From Caryophanales bacterium UBA6449 (GTDB lineage Bacteria > Bacillota_I > Bacilli_A > RFN20 > CAG-288), in assembly GCA_002437105.1 (NCBI GenBank), contig DJOB01000005.1, positions 75,685-139,684 on the forward strand: a DNA stretch of 64,000 bases. The letters run 5' to 3'. Below are positions 40,113 to 48,470 of this stretch, in pieces. Position 1 is the stretch's first letter, and each line of letters starts with the position of its first letter. The position numbers and the translations under genes are program-made. Below the pieces are notes generated by a model that did not search any database, was not told the DNA's origin, and saw nothing but the letters and a program-made list of their open reading frames with translations.

Positions 40113-41276
40113 ATGTTGAAAAGTCAGAGCCGGGAGAGAGGTCTACTCATTTTAGGCGGCGGCGTAGCCGGCTATTTTTTGGCCTGCTTTGCCAAGGATC
40201 TTAACCCCTCTCTTCCGGTGCGGGTGATCGATCGGTCCAACCGTAAGCCGCTGAGCCGAATCCTCGTCAGCGGCAACGGGCGCTGCAATATCTTCAACCG
40301 AGCGCTGCTCGAAGATCGGATTCCCGACGACCCGCTCTTCGCCCAGCTGCGGCGTATATGGCGACCGGGATGCGGTCAGCACACCATGGCTGAATTCGCG
40401 CGGCTCTTCCAGGTTCCTCTCTACAGCTTGGGCGATCTCATGTACCCCTTCTCCAATCGCTCCGATACCGTGTATCAGGCGGTTTTGAAGAAGGCTGAAA
40501 AGCTAGGTGTCGAGACCATCTACGGTGATATCGAAGAGGTCGATTGCTCCCGCCATATCGTTTCTGTCGATACGGGTGAAGAGAAGGTGGTGAGGATGGC
40601 TAGCGACCTTATCGCTCTGTGCTTAGGAGGCAGCTGCTTGAACTATCCTCAGTTTGACTGGGGAATGTTTAAGGGGCTGAATGCTGAGGTCGTGCCGTAT
40701 ACGCCCGCCTTGGGGCCGATACCTGTCCGGGAGGATCTGTCCAGCTTGGAGGGATATCGGTTGCGAGGGACGCTCCAACTCTGCGATCGCGGGCATCCGG
40801 TCTACCGCGAAGAGGGGGAAGTCCTATTTCGCAAGCGGGAGATCTCGGGCATATGCGCCTTTAACTGCTCGATTCGGCTCGATCCGGCCCGCGTGTCCGA
40901 TTTCAGCCTCGCCCTCGATGGTACCCGGCACGATGGGACGCAGCTGCCGCCTGCCGCCGCGATCGACCTGTCGGTGCCTTCGCGGGTGGCTCAGCTGGTC
41001 TTCATGCAGGCGCGTGCGAGAGCCATCACTCCCTATGCCGCGCTGAGCGATCTTCGCTTCTCGGTCGCGGGGCTGCCGACATTTAAGAACAGTCAGGTCT
41101 CATGTGGTGGCGTGAGCCTGGATTCGCTAGATAGGGATCTTCAGCTGAAGGGAAATCCCGGTATCTATTGTCTCGGGGAAATGGTGGATATACCCTTGCC
41201 CTGCGGCGGATTCAATATCGGCATGTGTATAGTCGAGGCGCTGCTGGTAGCCGAAGCTCTGAGTCGAGGTGAATGA
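40113..41276 (+). CDS. HI0933/YhiN-type FAD-dependent flavoprotein
   Basis: 387-residue cytoplasmic flavoprotein of the HI0933 (YhiN, BaiN) family. The FAD site is LILGGGVAGYFLACF (residues ~11-25), followed by RILVSGNGRCNIFN, the family signature that usually reads LLISGGGRCNLTN. The C-terminal FAD motif is YCLGEMVDIPLPCGGFNIG. Members reduce unsaturated compounds or act on unknown substrates; none is indicated here. RBS GAGGTG precedes the ATG. It leads an apparent operon with the unknown gene at 41280 and rlmD. Confidence 0.87.
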   Translation: MLKSQSRERGLLILGGGVAGYFLACFAKDLNPSLPVRVIDRSNRKPLSRILVSGNGRCNIFNRALLEDRIPDDPLFAQLRRIWRPGCGQHTMAEFARLFQVPLYSLGDLMYPFSNRSDTVYQAVLKKAEKLGVETIYGDIEEVDCSRHIVSVDTGEEKVVRMASDLIALCLGGSCLNYPQFDWGMFKGLNAEVVPYTPALGPIPVREDLSSLEGYRLRGTLQLCDRGHPVYREEGEVLFRKREISGICAFNCSIRLDPARVSDFSLALDGTRHDGTQLPPAAAIDLSVPSRVAQLVFMQARARAITPYAALSDLRFSVAGLPTFKNSQVSCGGVSLDSLDRDLQLKGNPGIYCLGEMVDIPLPCGGFNIGMCIVEALLVAEALSRGE

Positions 41277-41279
41277 AGT

Positions 41280-42734
41280 ATGGAAAATAATAAAATGGCG
41301 CGAGAGAACTACCCTCCGGAATTGAAGGACTGTATTCGTTACATCTTCCGGACCTATTTCGATACGGAACCAGCTCCCTTCTTCGAGAACTACTTCCGCG
41401 AGAGAATCCCTGAAGAGGAGCGGCTGGGAACCGCTCGGGTGATGCAGCGGGTCTTGGATCGGCTGTCGAAATCCAATGCCCTGCCCACTCGGGAAGCTCT
41501 CTACTCGCAGATCTTCGACCTAGCCAACTATTCCTATGGTGAGTGGTGGTTCAAGATCCGTGATCTTCCCTCTTCGCAGAAAAAGAAGGAGTTGACCGAG
41601 GATAGCCAGTTCATCGATCGGATCGCCTTTCTGGTCTCGCTCAAGTTCAATATCCTGGTTCGGGGGGTGAGGCAGGGTAAGCTTCACATCTCGTCTCTCT
41701 CCCCCTACTCGCCGATCAACACCGATCTGAAGGCCCTGCTCATGCTGATGATCAACCTGAACTCTCCGCTGGCGAAGAACGATCCGAATAAGAGTTTGGT
41801 CTTCGATCTCTTCGACCGGATTCTCCGCAAGGCGCACGGTACCCTGAAAATGCTTTCCATGGGTCTGGGAAACGATGCTTACGCCTCCTGGAGAACCCTG
41901 CATGAAGCGGAGTGCATCCTCTCTCTTCTAGTTAAGGATGGCGACGCTCTCGAGCGGGTGTACGTGCAGCATATCGTCTATAATAACGCCTTCCGCGGCA
42001 CGATCGCTGACACCGCGAAGTCCGATGCGATCTTCGGACAGATGAAGGAGAGGATGAAGGAATACGGGCTGAAGTCCAAGGATATCAAGAAGTTCATCGA
42101 GTACGGCTGGCTCTATTCCTCATCCGCTTATCTCCGGCTGAGTCGGGATTCCGAACTCTTCAGAAAATACGCGGTTCCCCTGGAGAGGAATAAGGATGAA
42201 GTCACCAGGTTTGTCCTGGGGAAGGGACCGGCCAAGGACAGTCTCGACTATGCCGATTTCCAGCGGGACAAGGTGGAGCTTCTGACTTGGGATCACGATC
42301 GTCTGAAGGACTTCAAGCTCAATTTCCGCGATGGGATCGAGAATCTGGCGGGATTGACCCGGTATTCCGAGTGGTATGAGACCGCTTCTGAGGTCACCCA
42401 CTCCTCGCCTGTGTTCTTCTATGCCAACGATCAGTTCTTCTTCGACCTATCCACCGTGGCGCTCTATCAGCTATCATTGAGGGTGGCGCGGCTGTACGTC
42501 AAGACCATGGAGAAGAGCTTCTCGAGCTCGCCGCAGACCGCCGGCATGGTGAATGTGCTGCTGAACGAGTGCACGTTCATGTGCCGGGATCAGCGCCAGC
42601 GCTTCAAGCAGATCTACGGCATCAACGTGCTGGATGAGGATGATGGGATGAACGATATGGCCGATATGGAATCCGGGCCCTACGGTGTGACGAAACCGGG
42701 TCCGATACTCAAGGAAGAGGAGGATAAAGGCTGA
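41280..42734 (+). CDS. Unknown protein, possibly DUF5677-like
   Basis: 484 residues, mainly alpha-helical and charged, with no signal peptide or membrane span. The segment NDAYASWRTLHEAECILSLL and a later TRYSEWYETASEVTHSSP resemble the RTLxE...YxxxSxxxH pattern of DUF5677/HEPN-like helical proteins, where the Ser/His pair might matter. That match is only by eye. The ATG at 41280 lies seven bases after GAGGTGA; a second ATG at 41295 is possible. It starts three bases after the flavoprotein stop and ends one base before rlmD, so it is translated with them. Confidence 0.6.
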   Translation: MENNKMARENYPPELKDCIRYIFRTYFDTEPAPFFENYFRERIPEEERLGTARVMQRVLDRLSKSNALPTREALYSQIFDLANYSYGEWWFKIRDLPSSQKKKELTEDSQFIDRIAFLVSLKFNILVRGVRQGKLHISSLSPYSPINTDLKALLMLMINLNSPLAKNDPNKSLVFDLFDRILRKAHGTLKMLSMGLGNDAYASWRTLHEAECILSLLVKDGDALERVYVQHIVYNNAFRGTIADTAKSDAIFGQMKERMKEYGLKSKDIKKFIEYGWLYSSSAYLRLSRDSELFRKYAVPLERNKDEVTRFVLGKGPAKDSLDYADFQRDKVELLTWDHDRLKDFKLNFRDGIENLAGLTRYSEWYETASEVTHSSPVFFYANDQFFFDLSTVALYQLSLRVARLYVKTMEKSFSSSPQTAGMVNVLLNECTFMCRDQRQRFKQIYGINVLDEDDGMNDMADMESGPYGVTKPGPILKEEEDKG

Positions 42735-42735
42735 T

Positions 42736-44076
42736 ATGGATATTAAAAATGAGAGGATCGAGCTGGATTGCCAGGCTCTCGATGATATGGGAAGAGGTGT
42801 CTGTCGCACTCCGGACTGCACCTATTTTATCGAGGGTCTGCTTCCGGGTGAGAAGTGCTTAGCAACCATCACGCACCGGCGTCAGCGCCTGGGGTTCGGA
42901 ACCGTCGCTAAGCTGCTGACGACCTCTCCGGACCGGGTGAAACCCACCTGTCCGGGCTATCCTTACTGCGGATGCAGCCTAACGCACCTCGCCTACGATA
43001 AGCGGCTGAAGTACAAGCAGGAGACTATCCGCAGCCTGTGTCTGAAGTTCGGTGGGCTCGACATCCCCGTGCTGCCCACTATTCCCTGCCCGCAGTTGAC
43101 CGGGTATCGAAATAAGGTTCAGAAGCCTATCGGCGGCAGCCGCGGGCACCTGGTGATGGGTTTCTATAAGCCCATGAGCCACACGCTCGTCCCCTGCCTC
43201 GCCTGCGAGAGCGAGAGTCCGCTGTCGCAGAAGATCTGTGCGGCCCTGCTGCCCATCCTCAACGAAGCGGGCTACGATCCCTACGATGAGGACCGCGGTA
43301 CCGGTCAGCTGCGCCACGTTCTGATCAAGACCTCGCGCGCCTATGATGAGGCCTTGGTCACCATCGTGTCGGCTGATCCGCAGATCGAGTTTCTCGACCA
43401 GGTGGCTAAGCGGTTGGTTCAGGCGGTTCCTCAGGTCAAGGGCGTGGTTCTGAATATAAATACAGCTCGGACCAACGTGATCTTGGGAACGAGGGAGAAG
43501 CGGATCTGGGGCGATACGAAGATCCGCGAGAAGGTGCTGGGCAAGGACTTCACCATCTCCTCCAAGTCGTTCTTCCAGACTAATCCCATCCTGCTGGATA
43601 CGCTCTACCGCACCGCGATCGATGCGGCTATGCTCACGGGCAAGGAGCGGGTGCTGGATGCTTACTGCGGCACGGGTACGATCGGTCTTTCGATGGCGGA
43701 CCACGCGAGGAATGTGACCGGCGTCGAGCTGGAAAGATCGAGCTTCGAAGATGCCAAGTTCAACGCGAGGGCAAATGGGATAAAGAATGCCTTCTTCCGG
43801 AACGAGGATGCGACCGAGTTCATGGAGATGAGCAAAGCTAAGTTCGAAGTGGTAGTTCTCGATCCCCCCAGAAAGGGAACCACCCCGCAGTTCATCCGGG
43901 CTGTCGAGCACAAGGCCCCGGAGCGCGTAGTCTATATCTCCTGCGATCCCTCGACGCTGGCCCGGGATCTCAAAATGTTCAATGCCTCCTATGAGATCGA
44001 GTCGGTTCAGGGTGTCGATATGTTCCCCGGTACGCACCACGTTGAGACCGTGGTCGCGATGCATCGTCGGGGTTAA
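42736..44076 (+). CDS. rlmD: 23S rRNA (uracil-5-)-methyltransferase, RlmD/RumA type
   Basis: 446-residue SAM-dependent enzyme that methylates a uracil C5 in 23S rRNA (U1939 or U747 type). A TRAM domain (~1-60) precedes a cysteine cluster CPGYPYCGC (usual form CxxxxxCGGC, here one residue shorter), then the catalytic domain with VLDAYCGTGTIGL (SAM site), VVLDPPRKG and the catalytic Cys in YISCDPSTLARDL. Whether the iron-sulfur cluster survives the shortened spacing is open. It may instead be the RlmCD or TrmFO-independent tRNA TrmA-like variant, which cannot be separated by eye. Confidence 0.9.
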   Translation: MDIKNERIELDCQALDDMGRGVCRTPDCTYFIEGLLPGEKCLATITHRRQRLGFGTVAKLLTTSPDRVKPTCPGYPYCGCSLTHLAYDKRLKYKQETIRSLCLKFGGLDIPVLPTIPCPQLTGYRNKVQKPIGGSRGHLVMGFYKPMSHTLVPCLACESESPLSQKICAALLPILNEAGYDPYDEDRGTGQLRHVLIKTSRAYDEALVTIVSADPQIEFLDQVAKRLVQAVPQVKGVVLNINTARTNVILGTREKRIWGDTKIREKVLGKDFTISSKSFFQTNPILLDTLYRTAIDAAMLTGKERVLDAYCGTGTIGLSMADHARNVTGVELERSSFEDAKFNARANGIKNAFFRNEDATEFMEMSKAKFEVVVLDPPRKGTTPQFIRAVEHKAPERVVYISCDPSTLARDLKMFNASYEIESVQGVDMFPGTHHVETVVAMHRRG

Positions 44077-44082
44077 ATAGTA

Positions 44083-44108
44083 AAAAGGGCCACCGCGGTG
44101 GCCCTTTT
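44083..44108. terminator. Bidirectional terminator between rlmD and the kinase gene
   Basis: Perfect 12-base stem AAAAGGGCCACC / GGTGGCCCTTTT with a two-base loop; works for both convergent genes. Confidence 0.92.
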
Positions 44109-44141
44109 GTTTTCTTCTTCGTTTTACTATTTTTTCGGCGA

Positions 44142-45536
44142 TTAGGCCTTCTCCGCCCTGGGGAGAATCGAGGCTCTCTTCCGGGTGTCATCGACGACTC
44201 GCTTGGGAATATCCGGATCGGAGAACTCGAGCCAGATGCCCTCTTTCTCGAAGGAGGACAGGGTCAGATGGTAGCCGTTGAGGAGGATCTTGCGCTTGAC
44301 TTTAGTCACGACCCGATCGATGGTGAAGCCGGCTTCCGTGACCTTCTTCATGAAATCCTTGCTTGAGGCGAAGGCCTTGGTGAATTCCCCCTCCTTCAGG
44401 AGGATGTTGATGGGACGGATCTCCTTGCCGTCTCTTCGGGTCTTCGGCGCTCCCTTGTGGACTAGTGACGTGGGGACGAATGTCTGTCCTTCGTCGGTGG
44501 AAACTTCTCGCATACGGAGAAGGTTGTTAAAATCTGAAGGCTCATTTTTCCCCCTCAGATAAGTGTCTCGCTGCAGACTGATACTTTCGACGGTGCCACG
44601 GTTCATCAGCTCGGCGATAAAGGTGGGGTTGATCACCTTTATCTTCTCCTTCGTCCGGTAGAGGTTACCTTCTCTGAGCTCGGTGAAGGTCATGTCGTTC
44701 TTGAAGATGATGTCGGCGTTCTTGGAGGAAGGTAGGATGGTCTCGTTGTAGGACTTTATGATGTTGGAAAAGTACATCTGAATAGTGAAGTAGGTGGGTG
44801 AGGAGGTCGATTTTGCATCGCGGATGATGCGGCGCAGGAACAGCGACTTCGGGCTGCCCTCGATAAAGTCGGTGACCACCATCGCTCGGTTGAGCGGTTT
44901 GATCAGGTGGGGCGACAGGACGTAGAGGCCTTCCACGATGAAGACTTGGAATTTTTTACCGTCGATCTTCTGGTCGGATTTCACCGACTCTGAGATGACC
45001 TTGGAGTACTTTCGCTTGTCGATCGTCTCGCCTTTGAAGAGCTTTTTCAGGTCATCGGCGACGGTGGCTAGGTCGTAGACATCGGGCTCATCGAAGTTCA
45101 GTTTTTTGATCTCTTCCTGACAGGCTGCTAGGTAGGTGGATAGGACGTTGGAAGGGACGATATCCATCGCGGCCTTCTGGATCTTCTCACAGCACTCGGG
45201 GCCGAACTTCGCTTCGAAGGGTGTATCCCTGACGATCGGCAGCGCGATCTTCAACAGAGTCGCCTTGAAGGGAAGGTTTCCGCCGAAGGCGGTCTTCTCT
45301 ACCTTGTTGGTTATGATCGAGGTTACACCACGGTTGTAGGAGTCGGTGGAGATGATCGTAGCGGGGTGGCCGTATTCCTCCAGCATCTCCTTCAGTTTTT
45401 TAGCGCAGTAGGATTTGCCTGAGGAGGTAGCGCCACCGATCAGCACCGAGCAGTGGTCGTGGGTTTCGAGAGCCTCCTCTACCATGTCGAGATTCATGTA
45501 TTCCCATTTGTCGAGGTGATGGCACTGGATGCTCAT
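44142..45536 (-). CDS. Uridine-kinase-like protein with CYTH-like C-terminal domain
   Basis: 464 residues. The N-terminal part is a P-loop kinase of the uridine kinase/phosphoribulokinase type: GGATSSGKS (Walker A, residues ~34-42), STDSYNRG, VFIVEGLYVLS, and FLRRIIRDAKSTSSPTYF followed by QMYFSNIIKSYNETILPSS. A ~120-residue insertion separates the first two motifs. From ~residue 300 the sequence resembles a CYTH/triphosphate-tunnel fold (LQRDTYLRG, LRMREVS, LVHKGAPKTRR, then VKRKILLNGYHLTLSS and GIWLEFSDPD), but the ExExK opening motif is not evident. Plant TTM1/TTM2 have the same pairing. Role unknown; nucleoside, polyphosphate or nucleotide signalling chemistry are possible. Confidence 0.65.
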   Translation of the reverse strand: MSIQCHHLDKWEYMNLDMVEEALETHDHCSVLIGGATSSGKSYCAKKLKEMLEEYGHPATIISTDSYNRGVTSIITNKVEKTAFGGNLPFKATLLKIALPIVRDTPFEAKFGPECCEKIQKAAMDIVPSNVLSTYLAACQEEIKKLNFDEPDVYDLATVADDLKKLFKGETIDKRKYSKVISESVKSDQKIDGKKFQVFIVEGLYVLSPHLIKPLNRAMVVTDFIEGSPKSLFLRRIIRDAKSTSSPTYFTIQMYFSNIIKSYNETILPSSKNADIIFKNDMTFTELREGNLYRTKEKIKVINPTFIAELMNRGTVESISLQRDTYLRGKNEPSDFNNLLRMREVSTDEGQTFVPTSLVHKGAPKTRRDGKEIRPINILLKEGEFTKAFASSKDFMKKVTEAGFTIDRVVTKVKRKILLNGYHLTLSSFEKEGIWLEFSDPDIPKRVVDDTRKRASILPRAEKA

Positions 45537-45614
45537 TTTTTCTCTCCCCCTATCCGTTTGGGGATTATTTTATGTTATTTCTTCAAAAATGTTGAAATTA
45601 CCGCAAAATTATGA

Positions 45615-45642
45615 CAAAAAAGGAGCGGTTTTGCCGCTCCTT
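45615..45642 (-). terminator. Terminator after hsp20
   Basis: Minus strand: AGGAGCGG / CCGCTCCT stem with a five-base loop, then TTTTTTG. Confidence 0.9.
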
Positions 45643-45664
45643 ACCCTATTCTCCTCAGTTGATA

Positions 45665-46225
45665 TCAGTCGATGGAGATCGACTCATCCTCTTCAGGATC
45701 GCTCTCGTACTTGGGGATGCTGATGGTCAGCACGCCGTCGTTGAGCGTGGCCTTGATATCCTTCTTCTGGACTCGATCGCCGATATACCAGCTTCTCTTG
45801 AGCTCGGTCCAGAATCTCTCCTGGCTCAGGAATCCTTTGAAGTTGGGATCCTTGTTCTCGTCCTTCTTGGCGGTGACGGAGAGGTAGCCGTCCTTCAGAT
45901 TGACATCGATATTGCCGCGGTGGAATCCCGGGACATCGATCTCCAGGGAATAGTGATCGCCCATATCCTTGACGTCGGTCCGCAGAGCGCGGCTGCCGTA
46001 GGAAGCGAACGAGCTTCTCTTCTGCAGCTTGGAATCGCCCGAATTGCTGTTGACGAGGTTGACGAAATCCATCAGCTGATCATAGAAGGGTTTGTAGTGG
46101 CGCTGCACGTTCTCATTCTCGTCCTGATCCTTCTCCTCGCTGTAATCTTCATCCTGATCCGCACTGTAGTTGGCGTTCGCCTGCTTCTGCTCGTTATTCG
46201 CATTCTGATAATCGTTATTGCTCAT
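45665..46225 (-). CDS. hsp20: Small heat shock protein (Hsp20/alpha-crystallin)
   Basis: 186-residue ATP-independent chaperone that holds unfolding proteins. A hydrophilic, Asn/Glu/Asp-rich N-terminus (~1-60) is followed by the alpha-crystallin domain (~80-175): LRTDVKDMGDHYSLEIDVPG, GYLSVTAKKDENKD, and DGVLTISIPK near the end. The start at 46225 is set by AGGAGG just upstream; an earlier in-frame ATG at 46288 lies inside the CIRCE. The long acidic/polar N-terminus is atypical. A CIRCE element in the promoter places it under HrcA. Confidence 0.94.
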   Translation of the reverse strand: MSNNDYQNANNEQKQANANYSADQDEDYSEEKDQDENENVQRHYKPFYDQLMDFVNLVNSNSGDSKLQKRSSFASYGSRALRTDVKDMGDHYSLEIDVPGFHRGNIDVNLKDGYLSVTAKKDENKDPNFKGFLSQERFWTELKRSWYIGDRVQKKDIKATLNDGVLTISIPKYESDPEEDESISID

Positions 46226-46260
46226 GGCTGTCAGCCTCCTTTTCTCACTTCGCACTTGAG

Positions 46261-46302
46261 ATATTAGAGGGAAAATTAGCAATGTCAAGCGGAGAGTGCT
46301 AA
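46261..46302 (-). promoter_or_regulatory. hsp20 promoter with CIRCE element
   Basis: CIRCE at 46276-46302: TTAGCAATG, nine bases, GAGTGCTAA (consensus TTAGCACTC-N9-GAGTGCTAA; one half is perfect). On the minus strand the -35 TTGACA (46283-46288) lies within the CIRCE spacer; after 16 bases comes the -10 TAATAT (46261-46266). Confidence 0.8.
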
Positions 46303-46447
46303 TTCAAGGCTCGCTCAAACTTCTCTTCTCCTAGCAGCTTCAGCCTCCTGTTTCTAGTCTTTCTACTTTTTTATGTGTACAAATCGTTTTTAAAATAGTG
46401 CTGTTTTTCCATGTAAACTATATATTTGTAATTGAACGGAGGGCCTC

Positions 46448-48421
46448 ATGCGAAAAATACTATTGCCGGTCCTATGCCTGGGCCTATCTCTATCTCTGGC
46501 GAGCTGTGGAAAGAGCATCGTTGCCACTTTGACTTTCGACCCTGAGGGCGGTCAGCTGGTCTACTATCCGGAAGGGGCGACTGACCCGGAGAAGGTTGAT
46601 TCCGATAATCCGATCTTCGACTTGGCGGGAAAGTATAGCTATACGGCAGATGCCAATAGCGAGCTTCCCCAGATCATCAGGACGCTGCAGTCAGTCAAGG
46701 AAGGGTATCATTTTTCCGGTTGGGGCTTCGTGAGGGATGGGACGACCGTTCCTCCCTACATCGAGGATTTCTCCGATGTCCGGATGCCCTATTCCAGCGT
46801 CACCTATCGCGCGGTCTTCACTCCGCTCTCAACCCTGGAGTTCATCCCTGTCGATTCCGCGAGGAATCCGCTCGTGCTGGAGGGACGGGAGATTCAGCCG
46901 ATCACGCTGAAGGGAGATGATTACTATGTCGGGGCGGCGGTGGACAACACCCAACTCAACCGTATCGTCCAGCAGCTGGAGGATGAGGTGAGCGGCGAGG
47001 GGGAGGATGTAGGCTATTTCAGTGGAATCTACGCTGATAAATCCACGGATAGCTCCGCTCTCGGCTCGATCACTATAGATTCAGAGTCGATGGTTTTCTA
47101 CTGTGTCTTTTCCGAGTATCCGATCTTTACCATCCACTATGGTGGGGCGCAGGACGATGTTTCGGTTCACCTCGAGCCGGGGGCGGATCTCACCCCTTAT
47201 CTTCCCAAGGAAGACCCTACGCTGGCTGGGGCGATCTTCGACGGGTGGTATGCAGATAGCCAGTACACTGTTCCCTTCTATCCGCAGAATACGGGCTATA
47301 TCATGTCTGCTTCCAATATGGATATCTACGCTCACTTCTTCCGCTCGATCCCGATCACGTACCATCTGCCGGCGGGTTGGACTCTCGGCTCTGGTTCCCC
47401 GACTTCGATCTACACGGGTCGGGTAGCTACCGATCTGGTGGATCCAGTGGCTCCTCAGGGTTTTGAGTTCCAAGGCTGGTTTATCGATAGCGATGTGGAT
47501 GGGGTCTACGATTCCGATGAGGTGCTGCTCGATGGCAACACTAAGGTGCCTGATGGTCTCCAAGCTGCGACCCTGTCTCCGCTCTATACCGAGTGGGATA
47601 AGGTCTATCTCGATCTGAGAGGACTGGAGCTCAAGTCTTGGCCCAGCGCCTTTACGCCTGTGGCCGATGCGGCGGGCATCTATTCTCTCCCGGCGCTTCT
47701 CGGCGCTGATCTTCTCGCCTATCAGAATTTGGATCAGTATGTGACTGCTAGCGAAAGTGAGCGGATAACCGGCTTTCAGTTCTTCGCTCTGACTGAGAAG
47801 GATGGGAATACGCTGCTGCAGAATATCGAGGACTCCGAGGTGGATCCATTCGTGTCCGGTCTAAAGACTATGCCTGATCACAGCGTCATCATGAAGCCAG
47901 TCGTGGAGACCCTGAAAGAGGTGGTGCTCCATCTGCCGAGCGGAGATCGGAAGGTGTTGGCCGGTGACCAGGATATGGTCAGCAATCCGACCAGTTCCCT
48001 TTTCAATCTAACCGCTGGAGAGATCTCTATCGCCAGTACCGAGTCCGATTATCTCTCGCAGAATCTGGTGGGTTGGTCTACTGAGGCGGGCGGCACGCGT
48101 CTCTCCTATCCCTTCCTGCTCGCCTCGGTCTCTGACCTCTACCCCGTTTACGCTAAGCACACCTCCCTCACTCTGCTGGCGGCGGATGGCACCTCGACTA
48201 GCTCCGTATACGAAGGCAATGAGGGGGATGGTCTGACGGCGACGGAAGTGGAGTCGCTCCAGGCGACGATCGATGCGGCTTATCCCGCTGTCGATGGCGT
48301 CACCCCCGTAGTCGCCTATGTGGTCACCGATGCGAAGGGCGTCACTACTTTCTATGCCAATCTTCAGATGGTGAAGTTCAATTCCACCAACAGTACCCTA
48401 ACGGTGAAGACGCGCAAGTGA
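46448..48421 (+). CDS. Lipoprotein with InlB B-type beta-repeats
   Basis: 657-residue predicted surface lipoprotein; the signal peptide ends in LASC (Cys ~20). The mature part contains several InlB B-repeat-like units (Listeria-Bacteroides type), recognised by YHFSGWGF...MPYSSVTYRAVF (~residues 80-130), FTIHYGG...FDGWYAD...MDIYAHF (~220-300) and ITYHLPA...FEFQGWFID (~300-370); a weaker unit NLVGWSTE...LYPVYAKH lies near 540-575. These GW-containing beta units act as stalks or adhesion modules. No catalytic domain is recognised. Strong RBS GGAGGG; monocistronic. Confidence 0.8.
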   Translation: MRKILLPVLCLGLSLSLASCGKSIVATLTFDPEGGQLVYYPEGATDPEKVDSDNPIFDLAGKYSYTADANSELPQIIRTLQSVKEGYHFSGWGFVRDGTTVPPYIEDFSDVRMPYSSVTYRAVFTPLSTLEFIPVDSARNPLVLEGREIQPITLKGDDYYVGAAVDNTQLNRIVQQLEDEVSGEGEDVGYFSGIYADKSTDSSALGSITIDSESMVFYCVFSEYPIFTIHYGGAQDDVSVHLEPGADLTPYLPKEDPTLAGAIFDGWYADSQYTVPFYPQNTGYIMSASNMDIYAHFFRSIPITYHLPAGWTLGSGSPTSIYTGRVATDLVDPVAPQGFEFQGWFIDSDVDGVYDSDEVLLDGNTKVPDGLQAATLSPLYTEWDKVYLDLRGLELKSWPSAFTPVADAAGIYSLPALLGADLLAYQNLDQYVTASESERITGFQFFALTEKDGNTLLQNIEDSEVDPFVSGLKTMPDHSVIMKPVVETLKEVVLHLPSGDRKVLAGDQDMVSNPTSSLFNLTAGEISIASTESDYLSQNLVGWSTEAGGTRLSYPFLLASVSDLYPVYAKHTSLTLLAADGTSTSSVYEGNEGDGLTATEVESLQATIDAAYPAVDGVTPVVAYVVTDAKGVTTFYANLQMVKFNSTNSTLTVKTRK

Positions 48422-48424
48422 ATT

Positions 48425-48453
48425 AAAAATGGCTCAGCTCTCCTGAGCCATCT
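48425..48453. terminator. Bidirectional terminator between the repeat lipoprotein and the kinase gene
   Basis: ATGGCTCAG / CTGAGCCAT stem, five-base loop, A5 on the left and a T-rich tail on the right. Confidence 0.85.
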
Positions 48454-48470
48454 TTATTATCCTTTGCGGA

